Assembly (NCBI RefSeq): GCF_963678635.1
Contig: NC_087062.1
Span: 7,924,193-7,988,192, forward strand
DNA from: Symsagittifera roscoffensis
Taxonomy: Eukaryota > Xenacoelomorpha > Acoela > Convolutidae
Length of the DNA stretch: 64,000 nt
Direction: 5' to 3'
Part shown: positions 26,101 to 38,100 of the stretch, piece by piece
How positions within the stretch are numbered: position 1 is the first letter of the stretch
Layout of the letters: each line of letters starts with the position of its first letter
Notes under the pieces: generated by a model
The model's database searches: none
What the model was told of the DNA's origin: nothing
What the model saw: only the letters and a program-made list of their open reading frames with translations
Position numbers and translations under genes: made by a program

Positions 26101-29100
26101 TCAACATATAATGACACACCAGTCACAAGATGATAATACTTATGAACAAATTATTGAACAACCCCATACCACCGCTTTTCATTCTCAAAATAATCATTTT
26201 TTTAGCCCACGATGAGCCGCCAACTTGGATCACTACACCGATCAAATTCCCACCCAACCACTCTTACCTCTCCAATCCCAATAATACCACTTTTTGCTTT
26301 TCCGCCACCCGATTTTCCATCTAGTAATGTAACATCAGGCATGAATTCCGACACTAATTCACACATCTCAGTTTTATATTCCATCTCACAACTCAATAAC
26401 CCGAATATTGAAACCCCCGATGAATTTGCCGACTCAGAACCATCCCCATCCAATAATTTTCATAACTCTTCTAATTTTTCTCAACCCCCTTTTCAACCCA
26501 TATTATCCAATAACCCTGACCCAATCACTCCCACACCCTCTTATGCTTCCCAAGTTACCCCAACCTACTCCTCATACCATTCTGACCAATCATCTCATTC
26601 ACCAGACACCCCCCGAATCTCCCCAGAGCTAGATAATTTTATTACCCTCCAACAACAACCCTACCACCTTAATACCCCAACCATAAACCAAATCTCCTCC
26701 ACAATAAATTCATCCAACCCCCCTACCCCTACACCCTCTTCAAATTATACTGAATCATTAGCACCATCATCCACATCAACTGAATCTTCACTCAACACTA
26801 ATAGAGCTTACCGCACTTTTAAAAGAAAGTTCCCCAACCATCCTTTCCCAGCAAAACCAGGAACAGCCCGTGAATACATCAACCACCCCAAGCATACTAA
26901 CACAAAAGAATTTTTAGCCATCACCTTACCCTCATTCCCACAATACACCTTAAACACCCCCCAAGACACTAACGAAACACGCAATTTTGTAGATGAATAC
27001 GTTTTAATGCCCACTCTCTCTTGGACCTCATATTATCATTTTACTAACCCTCTTTGCTTACCTTTATCTAACACTCACATCGATATAGAGCGAAATACGG
27101 ACATGCTATATCGACTCACTACACCACTAACCGCTAGACAATTTACTTACGTTGGATATAAAAAATCACTAAAAACACACACTGCACCTAGAGCTAACGA
27201 ATATACACTCGAATACTATGATCACAACATCATCAGAGCTAACCAAGATCAATTCTTAGACGACGATCGCTTCGCTAATCCACAAATTACCGAGAAATTT
27301 TTCATCAAGACACCATATATATTTACACTAAACATCTTCGACCGAAAGTTTGATCACATTATTTCAGAAGCACTAACAGACACACAAGCATACGAAAGTT
27401 TTAAAGAACGCTTCCAAATATTTTCACTAACCTTTCATTTCCTTGCACCACACGAAAGAGATTTACACTGCTCACACGATATTATGTTGCGCACTAAACA
27501 AACCCACACATATAGTTATTATCGCTTCATCCAAAATCACTTTGACCTACACACACCCTCTAGACAACCACACCATCGTTTTCAATTCATTAATTCCAAA
27601 TACACTTCACCATTTTTCCTAAATTTCACATATTGTATTAAAGACACTAACCTCCATGGTATTCTTCGTAATTATGATCCCATAACCCAAATGTACATCT
27701 TCTGTCCCATCACCAAGACCTTCAACGCCGAAGAATCCCGACCCTTCCTTATCCCGCACGAGTTTGTACAACCTATAGAAATCCCAATTTTAGAATTCAT
27801 CCACAACACTAAATTCAATCACAAATTATATAATCTAATCCAAAACACACCTTTTGAGTTTGCAGTTGGCACTGAAGAACTAACCACTATCAAGGCACTC
27901 CAATTGCTTTGGCCACTGCTTCAGACTAAAAATATCATCCGCATCTTAGCTAAACTACTAACAACTTCAGAACTAATTCACGACATCTTCCCCCACGGTT
28001 TTTTCCCCGACGACTAACAGGTAAGTATGAATTAAATGAATATAACTATATAACTAACTAATTGAAATATTAAAAAACTCACCATACTTTATCCATGTTT
28101 TATTTAGATTTTTAGCCTTCATCCGACAATCACCTACAAAGACCACAAAAGACAAATAAAAATCGCAAATTTCATCAAACAGATTTCAAAAATTCTATTA
28201 ATCTCTTACACTTATAAATTTATAAATTTAATACCAATGCAGTAAATTCATTTCTAAAATTTTCCCCACAAGCAGTAAATTTAATTATGATGAAAATTTG
28301 TAACTTAAAATTCCCCCATAACTAGCAGTAAATTTCCAAATTCTATGCAGTAAATTAATGAAATGCAATTGCAGTACTAACCTTTTGATATTTTCATTCA
28401 TTCGCACAGAAATTCTATCCACACTCGCACAGCTCGCCCACGAAGAATTGTTTAAAATAATGAATTTCAGTTTCAAGTTTTCACACTCAACAACTCTAAC
28501 ATATAATAACATGTTTCAAACTTTCCTTTAACCCGGTTGGAAAGGAATCATATACTAAACAAAACTAACCAACGCAGCTTACTAAATACCACAAATCATA
28601 AAATAACAGCATGACTAAGAAAAGGAAACCAACGGTACCCAAACCGGATTAACCCAGTTTAAAACTGGATAATTTATTCTTTTGAAGACTATTATAAAGT
28701 CTAAGAAAGAAATAATAAAACACAAAAAAGTCAAAAGACAAACCCATACCACAAACAATTTGATTTTTGGGAAAAAGGACATAACCAACAAGACATAAGA
28801 AAAACCACAACAAACCCAACATAAAACGTTGTCACATAACAGGACCCCTCACAAAAACCGCATGAAATCATACTCCCACTCCTGGCCTAACCCACCAGGA
28901 AGGACGTCCTGAGCATGCTCTATAGCCGGCCTAACCCACCGCGCTACATCCACGCTTTGTGACCACACCACTATTTTTAATAAGAGCTACTCAAGTGTGA
29001 GTAACTCTTCAAAATAACCGAACTAAAACAAAAAGCTTTTGTGAAAACAACTAACTAAAATCATAACTAAAAAATATTAAACTAATAAATGTTTTATAAA

Positions 29101-32100
29101 ATGTAAATTACATTATGCAATACATAGATCAGAATACAACACCAAGGACGAACATCCAAAGACAAAACGACCCCACTACACTCGAGAGAGAATGACCAAC
29201 CACAATCGATATGCCACTCACAATCACAACTCAAAGGATTTAGAGTACGACTTGACTTCGCAGAAAAGGACTTCATTGAACTAGACCAATGACCACCTCG
29301 ATGTTCAAGTATACGTACAGATCCGAGTAACCAGGCATCCCCTCCACGCACAATCTCCACGCCATTCCCAAACTAGATCAGACACAAAAGAAGTTCTCCA
29401 CGCAGAACAGAAAAACCTGACATAGCCAACCATTCTGAAATCAGATTTGAGTTTGTTGCAAAGACTTAGTCGTTGTCACTAGAAGACACAACGTCTTATG
29501 TCTCTAACTCCAGCTTCCTGGAACTTCTTTAACAAAAAGGAAACAGAAGAAATAAGATGTTCGCCAAACACCAACTTCCATCATCCATCCTTCGAATTGC
29601 AGAAGAACTATTCTAAAAAACTCTGTAAAACCCGGATGGGTGGAACCTGATCTAAACTACATTTTATGATTGGATAATTTAGATATTTTACCAATGTAAA
29701 GTATTTAATATTAACCAATCATGATCCATCTAACTAACAACCCACTTATTTGTAAGTGCTGAAGTTACTTGTAATTTCAGCACCAGAGAGATTTGAATTT
29801 AACTTAGAAATTAGTTGGACTCTCCCGAGCACTTCAGCAACCGCAATAAACCAGTATACCCTAGATCTATTGAGCCTAGCAGAGACTAGTTAAACAACCT
29901 GAGACTAGATAGTATAAGAGTAAGATTAGGATCGGTATTAGACTAAGAAGTTGCACGAATCTATCCGGCCGAAAATAAGATAGCGTGACGAGCAGACGGT
30001 GTACCCTATCCGAAATTACTCTATGAGTTAACCAACTCGGTCCTAACTCAGTACCAACACAGGAGATATTTAGCAGATTTCTCTGAAAATCTTCTGATAC
30101 AAGTTTTCAGACTTAAACGCATGGTTTTTGTCGTTTTTCCGGATTGGACTTGTTGTCTCTTTCTCAAGCAAGCCCTAGTTGATAGCCAATGCTTAACAGA
30201 AAATTTTGCAGTTAAGGTTCTAACAAAACTAATTTTTTTCTGAAAATAATGAATATTTTTTCATGGAGATACCCAACTAACTATGTACACAATATGCTTC
30301 ATTTAACGACCATAGCATATATACAACCATCTAGCTGAAAGTGATATTAACTGCAGTGATATTAATTTTTTTTAATAATTCTTTTGGACACTATTGGCTT
30401 TCGACTTGAAAAAAATCTCGTAGAAAAAAAAGAACAAATAATTGAAAGGATCTCGAAATCAAATTAAAAGATAAAACGCAAACTCAGATTGATGTATGAA
30501 TTTGTTACTTGTTTTAGAGTTTTAATTACAGTTTTAGTCTAGAGTAAAGCGAGCAAGTAAAAGGTCTTAAACAAGAAAATTTTTTAATATATATTTTTTT
30601 CCGGCTGAAAAATTAATATTGCAAGTTTCATTCTTCCATGGCGCAAATTTATACTGAAAAAATAGTAAAAATTAGTATTTTTTTTCGTTGTTTTGTTTGT
30701 TGTCGTTTGAAGACAAATGTTGTCGATTATGCCTAAACACTTTAGTTGTACGCTGTTGTATAGTTTTTATTATCACAGCACGCACAAAAAAGACCCTATT
30801 TTGAAAAAATTGAATGACCATTTATCACGTTTTTTTATAAATGTGGGTGGAACATTCTGTGCTATTTGCATGGCAACCAGCTATCCTTTTTCCTTTTGGT
30901 AATAAATTATCATCGTTATCTAATTTCTATTCCAAAACAACAATGTTGAGCTATTTTCTTTAGTTGCCTGTTTATCTTAAGTTGATAAAAAACTCTTGAT
31001 AAGCGTTTTTCATGTTTGTCTTCCAGGAATTTGGAATAATGCCTAATAAATCCAAGTAATGAATGAAGACCAATTTTCCGAATAATGCTTTCAAATACAG
31101 GTCTTTGTGCTTCCGAGCTTGTTGTTTTTTTCCTACTCTCTGATTTTTTTCTGAAATGAAACAACTTGACGATCATTATCAATCTACGACAATAATTATC
31201 TTTCAAGAATTTTGCAAGATAAACTTGTAATATGAGTCTTGCAAGATGAACTGGCGTTGCCAAGACCCTTGTCAGATAAACTGGTCTTGCAAGATGAACT
31301 GCGGCGTTTTGCAAGATAAACTGCGGCGTCTTGCAAGATAAACTGGCGTTGCCAAGACTCGGGGGTTAGGAAATTAGACGTGACCAACAAAAACGAATTT
31401 TGACGTTAAATTATTTTTTGCAAAACTAGAATTTTATACGGAAAGCAAAGGGCTAACAAAACTTAATGCTTAAAACAAGTTTTCATAATTTTAAAAATAA
31501 TATATGATCCCATTGCATATCAAAATATTTATCTCAATTGATTTATAAAATGTTAATTTCAAGATTATAAAACATTTTTGAAATGCATAAATTATACAAT
31601 TTCGGCATGTGAAAAATGCGGCATAAGAAAATTGCGGCATGTGAAAAGTTGATTTGCATTTAAGAAAGCTGAACGAAAGTTAATTGTAGTCGGTAAACAA
31701 ATTTCAAACACGAACAATACAATTACGTCTAATTTCCCATATTTGTGATTTTGCATTAAATTCGTTTTTGTTGGTCACGTCTAATTTGCTTTTCGTGTAA
31801 TTCCCTAGCCCCCCCCCCCAAGACTCTTACTAGATAAAAATAATTTGCTAAATAAACTGGCGTTGCCAGATAAACTCGGCGTCTTGCAAGATAATCCGCG
31901 GCGTCTTGCAAGATAAACTGCGGCGTCTTGCAAGATAAAGTGGCGTTGCCCTTGCTAGATAAACATTATTTTCAAGAATTGTGCAAGATCTTGCAAGATA
32001 AAAACTTGAAACTTGATATGCTTGCAACTAGTAACCTCTTGACCGAAAGACGTTTAAATTCTTGAGACAATCTTGAAAAATAAGGCTCGAAATTAAACTA

Positions 32101-35100
32101 AGTATTTAATCATTGAAGACTTAGTTTATGATGAAACGAAATTTCATGGTTTAAGTTTTTTATTTTAGAGTCACCGTTTGTTTTCAGCTTCTAAGTCGTC
32201 GTGTGGAGGTGTTCGATGTCATTCAATGGCCTCGTGTGTTTCGGATGCCCAGACTCAGCAGTCTGTGTGCAAATGTCCTGACTGTGCATTCCAGAAGTAC
32301 AACCCAGTCTGTGCCAATGACGGGGTAATATTAGGGTTATTAGTCTCGGAGCAGAATAACCGAAAGGCAGAGATTTTCCATCCAATAAAATTAAAATTGA
32401 AAACGTTAAAAATTGAAGAAAAAAAATCATAATAAAAGTGAAGGGTTGTATTTTGAGACTTTAATTGTCCAAAAGACTGAATGAAATGTCTCATTTTTTT
32501 TTTCAAGTTTGAAATATAAATTCTAATTGGCTGAAATGACTTTGTGTCAATCGGTGTCTTGTTGCCGTGATTTATCACTCGTAAGAATACTGATAAAGAA
32601 AATCATGGTTTTTAGCGACTGCTAATTTTTCATGGGGCTTTTTCAGGTGACTTATACGAATGAGTGTGAAGTGAACAAGACGTCGTGTTTCATCGGAGCT
32701 ATGTTAAAAGTTATCTACGAGGGATTCTGCGGTGAGTTTTATTCTTTAAGTTATCACAACTTTTGATGTCGGTTTCACCAGCGGCTTTAGAAGGGCGGGG
32801 AATGCACCCTCACCCTCAGGGATTCGACCAACTGTGTCGACCCGAGGATGAAGCGCGCGCCAAAAAACGCTAATTTTTTGGTGAAAGTTTTCCAAAAAGT
32901 GCCTTAAACGTTTTTTTGGCCCGTTTTTTCAAAATTTTACCTGCGGCGCAGACATTTTGGTTAAACTAGGATCTTTATAGGGATTTTGAGAGCTCGTAAA
33001 ATCAATTTGGCGAGCTCAAAAAGGTTGAAAAACTTTCGAACTTTTTTTGAAAATAACCCCCCCCCCCCCCCACCCCTGATCGGTTTGTCGTTTTTGATAT
33101 TAAAAACACAATTTGAAATTTTAATTAATCTTTTCGACTGCGTGCCAAATTATTTGAAATTTTTCATTGCAACTCGCAATATCGACTGCAAGGGCTTCAA
33201 TGCGATAGATATCACTCAGTTTTTAAAAACCAATTTTATGTTGTCATAATAACAAACTATTCATCGTGAAAACTTTTGCTCCTCACAACTTACTTTGTGA
33301 TATCGTTGCTTTGCGTTCAACCATAATAACACGTAAAACAATTGAGAAAAAGAAAAGTTTGAAATGTGAGAGGGGAGTTGTTGATAGAATGTTACTTTGT
33401 TACAGCTAATTCTTTTTATATACAATTAAAAGGCTAAAAGAATAAGAAATGAAATTATCCGAAAGTTAAAACATTAAGATGTGAGAGGGTTCTCTCCGCC
33501 GGAGAGAATGAACGTGTCAAGATCATATCGTAAATGAGCTGTCAAATCCAATTAGGCTAAAGTAAGCTAGGCACATGAAGAATTGCATCATTTCTCAATA
33601 CAGGAAAAATTGTATATTACAGCAAGTAACAATAACTGCCCCTTTTCTCCCCTTTGATTGCAAAATTATGAGTCGTGGATTAGGTTTCAATAAGGTTAAA
33701 ATTAGAATTGAAGATATATCAATCATTGCGTTCATCTACAAAAAATATTGATGAAATGTGAGTAACACTTTATGTTTAGAAGTGACTAGGGGAGAGAAAA
33801 TAATATGAAAATTAAAAAAAGTTTTAGTTTCAGTTTTTGTCGCCGCTGATGAAATTTTTTAGTTTGGCATTGAACAATTCGCTGTCGGTATAGGCGTTCT
33901 CACCGAAATTTTCTATGTCTATTCTTAAAAATCGATCAGCTGAAGAAGGGGAATTGATGATCGATGAAGCAGTGTCGGACAATATGTCTGAGTCATCCGA
34001 AGGATTTAAGCAAACTGAAGTTGGTTGTGACTCATTTGGGCTGATACTTTTTAAGAGGATTGGGTAAGTAGCAGATCCAGAGGCTTCGTCTAATTGATCT
34101 ATAACATCTTTGACATACCTTTGTTCGTAAAAATTCCGCGGGCCCACATTTCGGCTTGACCTAAATAAAACCGTTTAGTTACTGGGTTTGCTAGTCGTCG
34201 TTTGTTCCATTGGGGCCTCCTCAGATGAGTCGACGATATCGTAATTTGGGATGTTTACTGGGAGTTTTTCTGATTGTTGGGAACTGCTTTCATCAGGCAG
34301 ATTAGTAGTGTGGTGTCCAGGTTAGATGTCAGTGTGGATTCCTTAGGCTCGGCTGAGATAATGCTTATTGGACATTCTGGCATTAAAGGTTCAATTACTT
34401 GATCATCTAAAATCTCAAATTTTGTGTTATTCCGGCTGGTTTGAGGATGAGGGAAAGATTTAGCATAATTCGATTTGTTAGTTCCGTCCGAAATTTTACG
34501 TTCCCTAACCAAATCCCTGTTAGGTAAACCTCCGGTTATACATTCCCAGTCACCAAAACCGGAAGTATCCGAAGAAATGAACGAAAATTCATCGCAAAAT
34601 AGGTAACTTGTGTTGAAAATTGGTTTCTTAGGACCAGAAGGTTGTCTTCTTGAAGCATAGTTTGAGTAGTTGTAAACCCTGGTTTTGGTCCGACGTGGCC
34701 CTCTCGATTTCTTGTCTCGTACTGGGGCCATGTTTTCTGAACACGAGAGGCTTTTGCTGGTTAGTTCACTTCCCACCTACTTCAATATAATGGTTGGGAA
34801 AATGGTAATTAGATGTTTCTTCTAAAACATCGAATGTAAGTTGAGTTGGAGTTTGGTAAAGCAAAACCCAATTTTCTGATCAGTTTTCCCTCGGATAATT
34901 CAAATGCAGATTTAGAAGCATTAACAATATTTTGGTTCAATGTCTTGTAAAAATGATTTACTTTGATGCTCTCTTTATCTTAAATAGAAAGATTATGTAC
35001 TTTTTTTTTATTTGTAATATTCACAGTATTTACAATTTTTTAAATCTAAAGAAGAATTGATTAGGTTACAATAGAGAATTTAAAAATTTGAAAAGCAGAA

Positions 35101-38100
35101 TTGGGAAAAGAAATTTTTGAAAAATTAATATCAGAATAATCAGAAGGAATGCATTTCAAATTACAAAGTTTAGTTCGATTGTGTTGTAAGTCGCAAACTG
35201 AAATAGTCGAGTTGATAAGTTTTAGAAATGAGGCTAATAAGAAGTTAGCCGAAGGATATATCGTTTTGTTTTTTGTTAAGTGTTGCCACCGCGACATTTC
35301 TATTGTAATGCGAGGGCGTAAGGCTTTTCCTGGCGGAATTTATGAGGTTAGGACGGTGAATGCCATGTCTTTTCCTGCCAAGTGTTCAACCAAAAAATTA
35401 AATGGTAGCAATTGATCAACCCATCTAGTTTATCTGATGTGGTCAGTTTTATTCCCGTGGTTTGTTGACAGGGCAAAAAGAAGGGCTTTATGATTCGTAA
35501 AATTTTCGAAGTTTGATCCGTAAAGATACTTTTTATAGTGTTCCACCGCCCAAACAGTTCCTATGAGTTTCACTTCATTGGTAGATTGTTTCCATTCGTG
35601 CGGGTTTATAAATCTGGAAGCAAAAGAAACCGTTTTCCTATCGTTCCGTGAAGTTGTTCCAAAGATGCCCCGAATCTTTTATGGGATGCGTCGTTCTTTA
35701 TTCTCCTGTTAAGTTTTACCTTGAAATGATTATTTTCTGTCAGGCTTACAATTTCTTGGTTATTTCTCTGGAATTTTATTGTGTGATCTTCATTCCAATA
35801 GATAGAAGATTTTTCATCATCAAATGGCATAAAAAGCTTCTCAAGGAAGATAACTCTGGGGTAATTTTTTTTGTATTGGTTAATAGACACAAAAAACCAT
35901 CTGAATCATTCAGTTTTTTTGGAATGGGTAGATATTTGATTGCATTTACTTCATCTATCAGCCAGGAAATTCCAGATTTTTAAATTTTACATTCGAACCG
36001 TTCTTTTTCTCTTTGGAAGAATTTGCATTTCGACTATTTGACCTCAAAGACATTATTTTCTGAAATCGATGAAAATTCATCAACGGAGTATTTGTGAGCT
36101 AAGAAACTTCTTTTGGATGCAATTAGCATATTTTTTATGATTGTTCCTAAAGTTGATGAGTCCGTGACTCATTGAAAATCGTTAGATATATTGCCATGTC
36201 CATAAACGCTAGCCACAAACGCTAGGTAATATCGCCGTCTAGTATACTAAAATTATACTGGTTACTTGTGAAAATTTCCAGTGACAGTTGGCCATAGGCA
36301 TTTTTCAAATCTAAATTAGTGAACTAATGATTTTCAATGGAATCATATGAATTTTGTGCCGCTACATTAGCAAGCATTTCCTGACTATTCGGCATTTGTT
36401 ATTTTTATTTTTGTAAATTTGTTTGTTGATGAATTTAGAGTCTAGCTCTAATTTGATTGATTTGTCTTTTTGCAACTGATGACGATTTTGCTAATGAATC
36501 TACCTTCATTGCAATTTTTCAGACTTTTCATTTGTCTTTTGGAGTTGAGTCGGCTCAATTTATTTTAAATGATTCGAGAAAATGAAGGCAAACCTGTCGA
36601 CTTTATACCTGAATAAATTTTAAAGGTTCATGGAAAGGAGTAATTTTCATCTGATTTTTTGTATTTTTTTACCCAAAGGAATTGTTGTGTAGAAATCCTA
36701 GAATTATATTTGATCTCCCTGTCTACTTTGGCAGGAAAACAAAAAAATTATAGACTTACAGATCTTTTGGTCTAAAAATGAGGGAAGTGCTTCTGCGAGA
36801 GCTCTATCCCCACTTTTGGTAATTTGTCATTTCAATGGATATTTCTCTCCCGGCCTTCTGTTACGAACAAATGGCAATCTTGGAAAGTTTATGGCATTCT
36901 AAAACAGCAATATAAACCCTTTGTTCGTTGATTCACCGAATGAGCCTTCAAAAAGGGGTTTCGTAACTTCAGTTTGTGGAGGACAATTCCCACAAGGAAA
37001 CTAACCGGACTGGCAAAGTCCACTTGTATATTTAGGAATACTTGGTTTTCTTTAGGCCAATAATTAGCAATTTTTTTATTTCTTTTCCTTTGTCGTCCAA
37101 AATCGTATTAAATTTGAAGTTGTCGCTCTATCCGGATTTTGACCATGCTTTGATAACTCTACAGCACTCTCTATTTACACGGTCGAGATTTACAGCCGGT
37201 GAGGGATATTGGGAGAATAATAAAAATCTGTATTATCTACATTTTAGATATCTATTTTATTTACATTTTCACGACAAGACTCACATAGTCTGGTGAAGTA
37301 GACTTTGTTTTTACATTATGTAAAGGTTGTATCCTTCGCCGGACAAACTGCAAAGCGAACTTTAGAGACGGTACCGCCACATTTCATAGAGGTATTATTT
37401 TGCTCAATATTCAAAGTTGGTTCTCTTTTAACGTTGAAAAGATTGTGGGATTGATATACAGATGATCCGTCGGATTTAAAACTATTAGTCCCCTTCATTA
37501 TCACTTTTTCGTCTATCAATGCTATCAAAGTTTAGTGTCTCCAGAGGTGGGAGGGTTTTTCTCAGTAATTTTCTCTGAATATCTGAGTTTTTCATGTCGC
37601 TTATAAAAATATCCCTTATCCATTCGTCTTCTCCGGCGAATATTTCACATTTTTTTGCCATTTCGGTCAAGACTCCCTAAAATTGGTCCAACGATTTTTT
37701 GCGTTGTTTTCTGTTGAGCAACTTGTACCTTTCAAAAGTTATATTTGTTTTTCTCACAAACGCCCGGACAGATTTTACCATAACTCTTTGCAGGAGATTT
37801 GAAGAATTTTCACTTTTGTGATTTTTTTTGTCCGATTATCGTTTTTCCTTTTTTTCCGAGGGCTAGGTAGAGAATTGAGCGGAGTTTTTTGTCGGTTTTG
37901 TCAATTCTCATTCCATTGAATCGTTTAGTTTCTGACTTACTTGATGGTAGTTTTTCGTCTTCGTATCGCATCTTTTCTCGGATATTTTTTTCGAGTCGAG
38001 CTATTCTCGTGGTTTTCCGATTCATTTTTTGTCTGATCCTCAAATACTGAGGGTTGTGGGTGATGTATTTTAATCGGATTAAGTGGTTTTCGATATCTAC

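Larger units (their letters stand above)
11124..30050 (+). mobile_element. Env-bearing Ty3/gypsy LTR retroelement, 18.9 kb
   Basis: Two 410-bp LTRs (11124-11533 and 29641-30050), which look identical by eye, begin TG and end CA and are flanked by the 4-bp target duplication GTAC (11120-11123 and 30051-30054). Inside, in order: primer-binding site, leader with hairpins, basic ORF (12789-13190), Gag-Pol (13231-21453, one internal TAA), two hydrophobic ORFs (22052-22467), an ATG-less ORF (22476-23609), Env (23597-26215), a 601-residue ORF (26212-28017) and 1.6 kb of non-coding 3' sequence. It has the same orientation as agrin. Domain order protease, RT, RNase H, integrase is that of Ty3/gypsy (Metaviridae). 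The length and extra ORFs exceed those of ordinary gypsy elements. Identical LTRs indicate a recent insertion. The sense strand is rich in A and poor in G throughout. Confidence 0.95.

Noticed and set aside
28888-28960. tRNA- or SINE-like sequence on the minus strand (GTAGCGCGGTGGGTTAGGC)
   Set aside because: Looks like an A box, but no B box or cloverleaf could be found.
29630-29640. Polypurine tract before the 3' LTR
   Set aside because: Only cccggatggg is present; too short and interrupted to call.
31200-32020. CRISPR-like repeat array
   Set aside because: Units are irregular, without unique spacers, in an animal intron.
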